From the NCBI GenBank assembly GCA_020342025.1, contig CP070840.1:1604844-1610707 (forward strand): DNA of 5,864 nt. Direction: 5' to 3'. Both the position numbers and the translations under genes were made by a program. Below, piece after piece: positions 1 to 4,994 of this stretch (its first letter is position 1; every line of letters starts with the position of its first letter). The notes under the pieces are model-generated. The model did not search any database. It was not told the DNA's origin and saw only the letters and a program-made list of their open reading frames with translations. The DNA is from Deltaproteobacteria bacterium (lineage in GTDB: Bacteria > Desulfobacterota > DSM-4660 > Desulfatiglandales > HGW-15).

Positions 1-1
1 C

Positions 2-550
2 CTGAACAGGGGTCTGGCAGAAGATCTCCCCTATGAGGATAACGAATTCGACTTGGCCGTCCTCATCAATACCCTTGAGTTTTTGGATGACCCTCTCCAG
101 GCCCTAAAGGAGGCGGGTAGGGTGGCCAACAGAAGGGTCTTCATTGGGGTGATGAATAGCCTTTCCTGGCACTGTCTTCGCGCCAAATGGCAGGCCCTAT
201 GGGGTGACTCTCTCTTTGAGCATGTCAGATTTTATAACCTGTGGGAACTGAAGACCTATGTTCAGATGGCCTTTGGTCGTGTTCCCATGGAATGGCGCTG
301 CACGCAGGCTTGGCCCTCTTCTCTGGGAAGAATGGGGCTCTTCAAGGGTGATCTCTGGAATCTGAAGCATTGCCCCGTCGGCTCGTTTCTAGGGTTCTCA
401 GCACAAATCAAATACTGGGTGAGGGCAGATAAAATCCCTTTGAAAATGAGAATGAAGAAGGCGAGAGAATCCGTTGCGAGCGGGCTTACGATGGAGAACG
501 TTAACTGCGTGAAGGAAACATATGGAGAAGAAAGAGGCCTATCTGTATGA
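2..550 (+). CDS. Class I SAM-dependent methyltransferase, 3' part
   Basis: The reading frame is open from the window edge and ends at TGA 548-550, giving 182 residues of the C-terminal part of a SAM-dependent methyltransferase. The first codons read AEDLPYEDNEFDLAVLIN followed by LEFLDDPLQALKEAGRVA. This is the typical motif II/III region of the Methyltransf_11 fold: the acidic loop, the FD pair at the end of strand 4, then the helix that follows the conserved LEF/LEH step. The glycine-rich SAM-binding motif I must lie upstream of the window. After the fold comes a tail of about 120 residues rich in Trp and basic residues, which does not reveal the substrate. An apparent TTG start at 53 lies inside the domain and is not the true start. 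The gene overlaps the downstream radical SAM gene by 29 bp, so the two are very likely co-transcribed and translationally coupled. Substrate unknown. Confidence 0.82.
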   Translation: MNRGLAEDLPYEDNEFDLAVLINTLEFLDDPLQALKEAGRVANRRVFIGVMNSLSWHCLRAKWQALWGDSLFEHVRFYNLWELKTYVQMAFGRVPMEWRCTQAWPSSLGRMGLFKGDLWNLKHCPVGSFLGFSAQIKYWVRADKIPLKMRMKKARESVASGLTMENVNCVKETYGEERGLSV

Positions 551-1538
551 GAAAAAGGAGAATAACAGGGTTCGCTGTTTTCTCTGTAGCCACAAGTGCC
601 TCATAAAAGAGGGGGCCATAGGGATCTGTGGCGTTCGCGAAAACCAGGGCGGAACCTTAACGAGCCTGGTCTACGGGAAAGTCATAGCAAGACATGTGGA
701 TCCCATCGAAAAGAAACCCCTCTTTCACTTCCTGCCCAGCACCCGTTCATACTCCATAGCCACGGTGGGATGCAATTTTAAGTGTCTTTTTTGCCAGAAT
801 GCAGACATATCCCAAATGCCTGCAGATCGGAAGCAGGTCTGGGGGGAGGATATGCCCCCCCAAATGATCGTGGACGACGCCTTGGCCAACCGATCCGCTA
901 CCATTTCCTACACCTATACGGAGCCAACCATCTTTTACGAACTGGCAGCGGACACGGCCCGGTTGGCCGTCGCGAAAGGGATAAGAAACATCTTTGTGAC
1001 CAACGGATACATGACAGAGGAATGCTTGAAGGACATCCATCCCCATCTTCATGGGGCAAACGTGGATCTTAAGTCGTATACGGATAGGTTCTACAAGGAG
1101 CAGTGTGGGGCCAAGCTTGAGCCTGTCCTCCATTCAATCGCAACAATGAGAAAGATGGGTGTGTGGCTAGAGGTGACCACCCTGCTCATTCCCGGGCTCA
1201 ACGACTCCAGAGAGGAATTGAAAAACCTGGCCAAATTCCTCGCGGATCTTGACCCGAACATACCATGGCACATCAGCCGATTTCATCCCACTTACCGGCT
1301 CACAAATGTACATCCCACGCCTGAGCAAAGCATCCATATGGCCAGGGACATCGGATATGAAATGGGCCTGAAATATGTCTACACGGGAAATCTCCCTGGG
1401 GACGAAGGTGAAAAGACCTTTTGCCATGGATGTGGAGAACTTCTGATTGATCGAACGGGTTTCTTTGTCAGCAAGAACAGAATAAAAGATAATCGCTGCC
1501 CCCAGTGTGATGCAGAAATCCCAGGGGTGTGGGTATAG
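522..1538 (+). CDS. amrS: AmmeMemoRadiSam system radical SAM enzyme AmrS
   Basis: This is a 338-residue radical SAM protein of the AmrS family, often annotated as a pyruvate-formate-lyase-activating-enzyme homologue. Residues 19-41 form an N-terminal cysteine module (CFLCSHKC, then CGVREN). Residues 84-91 are CNFKCLFC, the CX3CX2C motif whose three cysteines hold the [4Fe-4S] cluster that cleaves SAM. SYTYTEPTIF and the GxNDSREEL region belong to the TIM-barrel core. The C-terminus has four cysteines (301, 304, 326, 329) spaced like a zinc ribbon, a usual AmrS feature. The ATG at 522 is chosen because AAGGA lies 5 nt upstream and the N-terminal cysteines are intact. It overlaps the methyltransferase gene by 29 bp. 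The family name comes from its genomic partners AMMECR1 and Memo, and neither is in this window. The substrate is not known to me. A cytosolic iron-sulfur enzyme is expected. Family assignment is strong, pathway is open. Confidence 0.9.
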   Translation: MEKKEAYLYEKKENNRVRCFLCSHKCLIKEGAIGICGVRENQGGTLTSLVYGKVIARHVDPIEKKPLFHFLPSTRSYSIATVGCNFKCLFCQNADISQMPADRKQVWGEDMPPQMIVDDALANRSATISYTYTEPTIFYELAADTARLAVAKGIRNIFVTNGYMTEECLKDIHPHLHGANVDLKSYTDRFYKEQCGAKLEPVLHSIATMRKMGVWLEVTTLLIPGLNDSREELKNLAKFLADLDPNIPWHISRFHPTYRLTNVHPTPEQSIHMARDIGYEMGLKYVYTGNLPGDEGEKTFCHGCGELLIDRTGFFVSKNRIKDNRCPQCDAEIPGVWV

Positions 1539-1579
1539 AACGGCTTGATTTTGCCCCCTCGCTCTGTTAGGTTGAAGCG

Positions 1580-1609
1580 TTAAGGAGGGCTTTATTAGGT
1601 TCTTCTTAA
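1580..1609 (+). promoter_or_regulatory. RNA hairpin in the leader of the small ORF, burying a Shine-Dalgarno-like sequence
   Basis: In the plus-strand RNA, bases 1580-1592 can pair with 1597-1609 around a UAUU loop: 13 consecutive pairs, four of them G-U or U-G. The wobble pairs mean the fold exists only for plus-strand RNA. The 5' arm contains TAAGGAGG (1581-1588), a near-perfect anti-16S match, which the stem would hide. No convincing start codon follows it. It may be a leader structure together with the next hairpin, or part of a small RNA. The pairing is read directly and the role is inference. Confidence 0.4.
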
Positions 1610-1617
1610 ACCGACGA

Positions 1618-1669
1618 CCCCCGCTGTGCATACGAGAAATCGCCTTCTTCCACTCAGCGGGGGTTTTTT
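1618..1669 (+). terminator. Intrinsic terminator or attenuator between amrS and the small ORF
   Basis: CCCCCGCTG (1618-1626) is perfectly complementary to CAGCGGGGG (1655-1663), and T6 follows at 1664-1669. The loop is long (28 nt), but the GC-rich stem plus U-tract is a good intrinsic terminator. It would end the methyltransferase-amrS transcript. The ribosome site of the next gene begins directly after the T-tract, so any transcript entering from upstream must pass this hairpin to express that gene, which suggests attenuation. Confidence 0.7.
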
Positions 1670-1681
1670 AGGAGAGATATC

Positions 1682-1852
1682 ATGAAGCAGGAAGAAGAAC
1701 TCGTTCTTAAAGTGACAAAGGAGATCGTGGTAAAATTCATCGAGATGGGCCGGCTGTCCATCAACTCCTTTGATGAAGTTTTCAAGCAAATACACAAAAC
1801 AGTCCGTGATTCTCTGACAGAGACTTCTACGAAAGGGAAAACTAAGGAATAG
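1682..1852 (+). CDS. Small conserved-looking 56-residue protein
   Basis: ATG at 1682 follows AGGAGAG with about 7 nt spacing and runs to TAG 1850-1852. The peptide begins MKQEEELVLKVTKEIVVKFI and continues with EMGRLSINSFDEVFKQIHKTV, ending in a Lys/Thr-rich tail. The pattern is an amphipathic helix (evens of V/I/F), a short turn with a Ser-Xaa-Asn-Ser-Phe step, and a second helix ending at an invariant-looking I-x-x-T/V. I recall very short proteins of this layout as common in deltaproteobacteria, sometimes labelled TraB-like, and the layout resembles the N-terminal half of MucR regulators without the zinc finger. That recall is not proof. There is no signal peptide, membrane span or cysteine. 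Expression seems to depend on reading through the hairpin that ends only 12 nt upstream. Function unknown. Confidence 0.72.
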   Translation: MKQEEELVLKVTKEIVVKFIEMGRLSINSFDEVFKQIHKTVRDSLTETSTKGKTKE

Positions 1853-1905
1853 GGAGCCGGAGAAATAGTGTTGTGTCCCACAAGTTCCTTTAGATTGTAA
1901 TTGCA

Positions 1906-1927
1906 CCCCCACCCCACCCTCCGCCCC
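1906..1927 (-). other. G-quadruplex-forming motif on the minus strand
   Basis: Read on the minus strand, four runs of three to five G (1927-1924, 1919-1917, 1915-1912, 1910-1906) are separated by loops of 4, 1 and 1 nt. This fits the G3+N1-7 rule, and the short loops favour stability. It lies in the spacer between the convergent small ORF and truA, downstream of truA, where a folded RNA or DNA could slow polymerase or protect the 3' end. The motif is seen; the role is a guess. Confidence 0.45.
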
Positions 1928-1946
1928 GAGAGGCTGTATCGTAATT

Positions 1947-2067
1947 CGTCATCCCGGCCAAGTCCCGCGTAGCGGGATGCGAGCCGGGATCCAGAATGCT
2001 TTAATACTACGCCACGTTCCTGGATTCCGGGTCTCGCCCACAATCGTTGGGCTCGCCCGGAATGACG
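1947..2067. repeat. REP-like imperfect palindromic repeat between convergent genes
   Basis: The outer arms CGTCATCCCGG (1947-1957) and CCGGAATGACG (2057-2067) are inverted repeats with one mismatch. A second pair, GGATCCAG (1987-1994) and CTGGATTCC (2020-2028), continues the symmetry inward. Each half carries its own small hairpin: TCCCGC/GCGGGA (1963-1968 with 1972-1977) on the left and GCCCA/TGGGC (2036-2040 with 2048-2052) on the right. The 'GTCATTCCGG ... CTGGATTCCGG' style is that of dispersed palindromes found between genes in many proteobacteria. Copy number in this genome cannot be seen from one window. Confidence 0.7.
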
Positions 2068-2091
2068 GCTTTGTCGAGTTGTGACAAAGCC
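2067..2091. terminator. Perfect 9-bp inverted repeat downstream of truA
   Basis: GGCTTTGTC (2067-2075) and GACAAAGCC (2083-2091) are perfectly complementary around a 7-nt loop. It abuts the palindromic repeat and lies about 60 bp past the truA stop. No T-run follows on either strand, so it is not a classic intrinsic terminator. It may block exonucleases at the truA mRNA end or be part of the repeat element. Confidence 0.35.
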
Positions 2092-2151
2092 TTGGAGGGG
2101 AGGAGCGGGAGGAATCGCAATGTCCATGTAGAGATTACTGTTGTGTTCATA

Positions 2152-2898
2152 TTAGTATTCGACATTGACTAAGAACAGGCCTTGAGGGGGGGCCTTTAAC
2201 CCGGCCCTGCGTCTGTCCTTTGACTGGAAAACCTCCCCAAACTCATCAAATCCCCTCTTTCCCTGCCCCACCTCCACAACGGTGCCTACAATGTTTCGCA
2301 CCATATGTCTTAGGAAGCCATCCGCCTCAAAGACAAAGCGTAATAGACCCTGATCAGGGCCTCGCAGCTGAGCCCTCATCATTTCTCTAACCGGATTTCT
2401 GTTTCCACTCCCTGTGGACCGAAAAGAAGAGAAGTCGTGCTTTCCACTGAGTGAAGAGATGCACTTGTGCATCGTTTCAATGTCCAAGCCCCTTTCAAGG
2501 TGCCAAACATAAGAACGAAGAAAGACGTCCGGCTCTTTGCGGTTTAGTATTCTGTATTCGTAGGTCTTGCTCTTGGCACTGTACATGGCGTGGAAGTCAA
2601 TGGGGACATATTCAGCCCGTTTGATGAGGATATCGTCGGGGAGGAGTGCATTGAGTCCTCGCCGGAGTGAGCTTGGGTCGATCTCGGTCTCGGAAATGAA
2701 ATTGCAGACCTGGTTGAGGGCATGCACACCAGCATCTGTCCTTCCTGAGGCGATCAACCTAACAGGCTCACGGGTCATCACTTGAATCTTTTCTTCTATG
2801 ATACCCTGAATAGTAGGCCCATCCACTTGTCTCTGCCACCCGTGATAGCGGCTGCCATCGTATGCCAGGATGAGCCTTATATTCTTTTTTTCGTCCAT
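2152..2898 (-). CDS. truA: tRNA pseudouridine(38-40) synthase TruA
   Basis: TruA isomerises uridine to pseudouridine at positions 38-40 of the anticodon arm in many tRNAs, in the cytosol. The 248-residue length is usual for the family. The N-terminus has LAYDGSRYHGWQ (residues 11-22). GRTDAGVHA at 52-60 holds the catalytic aspartate D55. FHAMYSAKSKTYEYRI (102-117) supplies the conserved active-site Tyr113. GKHDFSSFRS (152-161) and FLRHMVRNIVGT (195-206) complete the second half-domain. The start at 2898 fits family N-termini but has a poor ribosome site (AGGA only 2 nt from ATG). A short upstream ORF with a better site overlaps this start in another frame, so coupling is possible. It lies downstream of rpsI on the same strand, but a strong terminator separates them, so truA needs its own promoter or read-through. 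I see no convincing promoter. Confidence 0.97.
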   Translation of the reverse strand: MDEKKNIRLILAYDGSRYHGWQRQVDGPTIQGIIEEKIQVMTREPVRLIASGRTDAGVHALNQVCNFISETEIDPSSLRRGLNALLPDDILIKRAEYVPIDFHAMYSAKSKTYEYRILNRKEPDVFLRSYVWHLERGLDIETMHKCISSLSGKHDFSSFRSTGSGNRNPVREMMRAQLRGPDQGLLRFVFEADGFLRHMVRNIVGTVVEVGQGKRGFDEFGEVFQSKDRRRAGLKAPPQGLFLVNVEY

Positions 2899-2924
2899 TG
2901 TCCTGTGGGGAATCCAGTCCTCAT
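2877..2924 (-). CDS. Possible 15-codon upstream ORF overlapping the truA start
   Basis: On the minus strand an ATG at 2924-2922 opens a frame reading MRTGFPTGQWTKKRI and stopping at 2879-2877, 22 bp inside truA in the other frame. GGAGG lies 10 nt upstream of this ATG, whereas truA itself has almost no ribosome site. Ribosomes ending here could reinitiate on truA. Such a short frame may also be chance, hence the low score. Confidence 0.25.
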   Translation of the reverse strand: MRTGFPTGQWTKKRI

Positions 2925-2962
2925 CGCCTTACGTCCTCCCTCTGTGTCGAATTACGAGAGAC

Positions 2963-2994
2963 AAAAAAAGGGAAGCCAGAATTGATGGCTTCCC
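2963..2994 (-). terminator. Intrinsic terminator of the rplM-rpsI operon
   Basis: On the minus strand GGGAAGCC (2994-2987) pairs perfectly with GGCTTCCC (2977-2970) around a 9-nt loop, followed at once by T7 (2969-2963). This is a textbook intrinsic terminator about 57 bp past the rpsI stop. Confidence 0.92.
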
Positions 2995-3050
2995 CGTGAA
3001 TTAAGCATAAGAATGTAAATGAAGGAACCTAAAAGTGGATGGGGCAGGAT

Positions 3051-3443
3051 TTAGCGTTTCGAATACTGGAAGCGTTTGCGAGCGCCCGGCTGGCCATATT
3101 TCTTTCGCTCCTTCATCCTCGGATCCCTGGTCAATAACTCCGCCGTTTTGAGAGGAAGCCTGAAGTCAGGATTCATATCCACGAGGGCGCGGCTTATCCC
3201 GTGCCTGATGGCCCCAGCCTGCCCCGCAACACCACCTCCCCGTACATTGGCAGAGATGTCATATTTACCCAGGGTGTCGGTGAGTTGGAGAGGCTGGAGG
3301 ATGCGCGCCTTGTCCGATTCCCTTTTTACATAGTCATCAAAGGGTCTCTTATTGATGGTTATCTCTCCCTTTCCGGGTTTCATCCAGATTCGGGCGATAG
3401 ACTTTTTTCTCTTTCCTACCGCGTGATATAGCTCTTCCGCCAT
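3051..3443 (-). CDS. rpsI: 30S ribosomal protein S9 (uS9)
   Basis: uS9 sits in the head of the small ribosomal subunit, and its C-terminal tail reaches the P-site tRNA anticodon. The 130 residues match the bacterial length. The family signature is clear: [13 protein letters not shown] at 8-20, [20 protein letters not shown] at 69-88, [20 protein letters not shown] at 107-126, and the terminal SKR that contacts tRNA. The ATG at 3443 abuts the rplM stop codon with no intervening base, and GGAG about 5 nt upstream lies inside the end of rplM, so translation is coupled. The rplM-rpsI order is near universal in bacteria. An intrinsic terminator follows. Confidence 0.98.
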   Translation of the reverse strand: MAEELYHAVGKRKKSIARIWMKPGKGEITINKRPFDDYVKRESDKARILQPLQLTDTLGKYDISANVRGGGVAGQAGAIRHGISRALVDMNPDFRLPLKTAELLTRDPRMKERKKYGQPGARKRFQYSKR

Positions 3444-3872
3444 TTAAATCTCCAGTTTTTCCGGTTCCTGTGCCTGATGCGGATGATCAGCTCCTGTATA
3501 GATTTTCAGCTTTTTAAGTTGACGGCGTCCCAGACTATTCTTGGGCAGCATTCCCCTCACAGCTAACCGCAGGACCTCCTCAGGTTTTTTGTCCAGAAGC
3601 CGCCTGGCTGAAATCTTCTTCAAGCCCCCCATATAGCCACTGTGGCGATAGTAGTATTTTTGATCCAGTTTCGAGCCTTTCAGGGCAATCTTGTCCGCAT
3701 TGATCACCACAATAAAGTCACCTGTGTCCGCGTGGGGCGTGAAGATGGGTTTATGTTTACCCCTTAAACGGGCGGCTATCTGGGTGGCCAGCCTTCCCAG
3801 GATCCTGTTCTCTGCATCCACCAGATACCACTTTTTCTCGATTTCCTGTTCTTTGGCAACAAACGTTTTCAT
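3444..3872 (-). CDS. rplM: 50S ribosomal protein L13 (uL13)
   Basis: uL13 is an early-assembly protein of the large ribosomal subunit that binds 23S rRNA. The 142 residues equal the usual bacterial length. Family motifs are present in order: [17 protein letters not shown] (14-30), [20 protein letters not shown] (37-56), [10 protein letters not shown] (74-83), [14 protein letters not shown] (105-118) and [13 protein letters not shown] near the C-terminus. The start fits family N-termini, although the ribosome site is weak (GGGA about 9 nt upstream). A sigma70-type promoter lies about 25 bp upstream of the start codon. It is the first gene of the rplM-rpsI operon. The two are stop-to-start adjacent, which keeps a one-to-one supply. 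Confidence 0.98.
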   Translation of the reverse strand: MKTFVAKEQEIEKKWYLVDAENRILGRLATQIAARLRGKHKPIFTPHADTGDFIVVINADKIALKGSKLDQKYYYRHSGYMGGLKKISARRLLDKKPEEVLRLAVRGMLPKNSLGRRQLKKLKIYTGADHPHQAQEPEKLEI

Positions 3873-3903
3873 ACTAAAGTCCCATTCTGCACAAAAACAC
3901 TCT

Positions 3904-3931
3904 ATTTAAGCAAAATTCCAACCCATGTCAA
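3904..3931 (-). promoter_or_regulatory. Sigma70-type promoter of rplM-rpsI
   Basis: On the minus strand, consensus TTGACA (3931-3926), a 16-nt spacer and TTAAAT (3909-3904) precede rplM. Transcription should begin near 3897, leaving a leader of about 25 nt. The -35 box is a 6/6 match and the -10 a 4/6 match. Confidence 0.75.
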
Positions 3932-3953
3932 GCTATTTTTGGCCTGATACCCA

Positions 3954-3982
3954 TTGACAAAGGAAAAACTCCTTGATAGAAG
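3954..3982 (+). promoter_or_regulatory. Sigma70-type promoter of the tRNA-Arg/tRNA-Lys unit
   Basis: On the plus strand TTGACA (3954-3959), a 17-nt spacer and TAGAAG (3977-3982) end 15 bp before the tRNA-Arg 5' end. The expected start near 3989 gives a short precursor leader, as is usual for tRNA genes. It is divergent from the rplM promoter, with 22 bp between the two -35 boxes. Confidence 0.72.
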
Positions 3983-3997
3983 ATTTTTTGTTCAAGT

Positions 3998-4074
3998 GCG
4001 CCCGTAGCTCAGCTGGATAGAGCGCCGGGCTTCGAACCCGTAGGTCGCAGGTTCGAATCCTGCCGGGCGCGCCA
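3998..4074 (+). tRNA. tRNA-Arg, anticodon UCG (reads CGA)
   Basis: A 77-nt cloverleaf can be drawn in full. The acceptor stem is GCGCCCG/CGGGCGC (3998-4004 with 4064-4070). The D arm is GCTC/GAGC, and the anticodon loop CTTCGAA (4030-4036) has TCG at 4032-4034. The T arm is GCAGG-TTCGAAT-CCTGC, the discriminator is G4071, and CCA is encoded at 4072-4074. The first anticodon-stem pair (position 27 with 43) is C-U, a mismatch, and the other four pairs are sound. The sequence resembles other bacterial tRNA-Arg genes closely. It is probably co-transcribed with tRNA-Lys. Confidence 0.96.
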
Positions 4075-4090
4075 GAAACAGAAATGGGGA

Positions 4091-4203
4091 ACTGGAGTAC
4101 GGGAGTACTGAAGTAATGAGTTGAAAATGCGAAAAAGGCGCTTTCCTCAGTTTTGGCCCAATACTCCAAAGCTCCATTACTCCACTATTCCATTAGTCCA
4201 TCT
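4091..4203. repeat. Inverted arrays of degenerate octamers between the tRNAs
   Basis: The left arm has period-8 units ACTGGAGT, ACGGGAGT, ACTGAAGT (4091-4114), with a degenerate fourth. The right arm has CTCCATTA, CTCCACTA, TTCCATTA, GTCCATCT (4172-4203), which are the same kind of unit inverted. Aligned, 4094-4117 can pair with 4176-4199 at 18 of 24 positions. The element fills most of the 137-bp spacer between the two tRNA genes and would fold as a long hairpin in the precursor RNA. I recall similar octamer stretches in deltaproteobacterial intergenic DNA, but that needs a genome search. Confidence 0.6.
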
Positions 4204-4211
4204 TCTTTTCA

Positions 4212-4287
<76 letters not shown>

Positions 4288-4296
4288 GAAAAATCA

Positions 4297-4328
4297 AGGG
4301 GTTAGCTTAGTTGCTGACCTCTTTTTTT
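4297..4328 (+). terminator. Intrinsic terminator after tRNA-Lys
   Basis: AGGGGTTAGC (4297-4306) pairs with GCTGACCTCT (4313-4322) around a 6-nt loop: ten pairs, two of them G-U. A run of seven T (4322-4328) follows. It ends the tRNA transcription unit. The last codons of the integrase-like fragment on the other strand run into it. Confidence 0.85.
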
Positions 4329-4480
4329 GTGTCAAAAACGGTAATTTTGCCCGAAAATGTGCCCATTTGAGATTTCAAGTACTCTTCTTGCTTCTGAGCA
4401 GCAAGCCTTAGATCGGTGTCGCTAACAGGGTTAACGTTGTTCGCGGCCGCACCAAGCGATTTCCCCCCTTTCCTTATGGG
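4307..4480 (-). pseudogene. Probable C-terminal remnant of a tyrosine integrase
   Basis: A minus-strand frame ends at TAA 4309-4307 and is open back to a stop at 4513-4511, with no ATG until ten residues into the last third and no ribosome site. The last 57 residues include KGGKSLGAAANNVNPVSDTD, then LRLAAQKQEEYLKSQMGTFS. The region reads as real protein, with a balanced helix-forming composition. I recall this kind of tail from C-termini of phage-type tyrosine recombinases in deltaproteobacteria. No catalytic Arg or Tyr region remains. The placement, with the stop codon 20 bp past the tRNA-Lys CCA and pointing at the tRNA, is the classic layout of an integrase at its attachment site. The upstream part has been replaced by the neighbouring gene, whose stop codon overlaps the start of this fragment. 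Family assignment is moderate; fragment status is strong. Confidence 0.5.
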
Positions 4481-4932
4481 GTTTGTAATATTTCTTGAAT
4501 AGTAACAGAATCACCATAGCTCCCACGATGACTAACGATAATCGTCAATTTCTTTTCCCCAAAATCAAACTCGATAACTTCTAGCTCTACTTCTGGTTGT
4601 TGGACTGTTCCAGTTATGACACCTGGAACCTGATACCCTTCCCGTTCAAGATTGCGGAAGATCGTGAATAGTGCACTCCCGAACTCCCTAGCAGTATTAA
4701 TGTCTTCTCTCCACGTCTTTGAGGCCCAACTCACCTTTCCATTTCTAAAATTCACATGACCTAGAATCTCCAAGCCAGACCCCGCTTTCTGTACTATACG
4801 CCAACTGTACTTCTCAGGGTACTTTTCCAATTTATAATTTTGGCGGAGCTTATTAAGTATGTCCTGCTTTGGCATACCAATTCTCATATCAATGCCGCAG
4901 AGGAATAAATGAGCTTCCTCTGAAAGAGCCAT
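4474..4932 (-). CDS. Putative secreted protein, body of a frameshifted gene
   Basis: I do not recognise this 152-residue protein. It begins MALSEEAHLFLCGIDMRIGM and contains DILNKLRQNYKL, SWRIVQKAGSGLEILGHVNF, GKVSWASKTW, a helix around AREFGSALFTIFRNLEREGY, and alternating strands near EVELEVIEFDF and LTIIVSHRG. This is an alpha/beta fold with no membrane span. ATG 4932 has no ribosome site. A far better start lies at 4994, where GGAGGT sits 6 nt before ATG and a signal peptide follows, but one frame away. Adding one base in the T-runs at 4952-4940 would give a 173-residue precursor with ALS|EE as a plausible signal peptidase site. So the native product is probably exported, and this copy is broken, slips, or contains a sequencing error. 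It abuts the upstream regulator gene and should be in its operon. Its 3' end overlaps the integrase remnant. Confidence 0.6.
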   Translation of the reverse strand: MALSEEAHLFLCGIDMRIGMPKQDILNKLRQNYKLEKYPEKYSWRIVQKAGSGLEILGHVNFRNGKVSWASKTWREDINTAREFGSALFTIFRNLEREGYQVPGVITGTVQQPEVELEVIEFDFGEKKLTIIVSHRGSYGDSVTIQEILQTP

Positions 4933-4994
4933 TTTCGGGAAAAAGAAAAAAAGACAGCTACTAAATTAATCCACAAAAGAAATGCTCTTCTCAT
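4884..4994 (-). other. Displaced start and signal peptide of the secreted-protein gene
   Basis: GGAGGT (5006-5001), 6 nt, ATG (4994-4992) is the best ribosome site in the window. It opens a 36-codon frame whose first 19 residues, MRRAFLLWINLVAVFFSFS, form a classic signal peptide: two Arg, then a long hydrophobic core. After the runs T7 C T5 the frame becomes unlike protein and stops at 4884, overlapping the next ORF in the -1 frame. It is best read as the true 5' end of the gene ending at 4474. Confidence 0.65.

Noticed and set aside
747..1133. 128-codon minus-strand ORF opposite amrS
   Set aside because: The plus-strand frame carries intact radical SAM motifs; the antisense frame has no recognisable domain and no ribosome site.
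1539..1681. Known riboswitch class in the amrS-small ORF spacer
   Set aside because: I could not match the two hairpins to any riboswitch consensus I know, such as guanidine or SAM types, so only an unnamed leader is claimed.
1654..2127. Two overlapping minus-strand ORFs of 105 and 157 codons across the small ORF and repeat spacer
   Set aside because: They run through the palindromic repeat and the terminator hairpin, have low-quality composition, and compete with a plus-strand ORF that has a proper ribosome site.
2567..2985. Plus-strand ORFs of 72 and 67 codons opposite truA and its upstream region
   Set aside because: They are shadows of truA with no ribosome site or domain.
3933..4177. 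Minus-strand ORFs with [20 protein letters not shown] and similar text
   Set aside because: They are the antisense of the tRNA-Arg gene. This string is a well-known spurious protein found opposite tRNAs.
4075..4211. CRISPR array
   Set aside because: Units are 8 bp, degenerate, inverted and without spacers, so they do not fit a CRISPR array.
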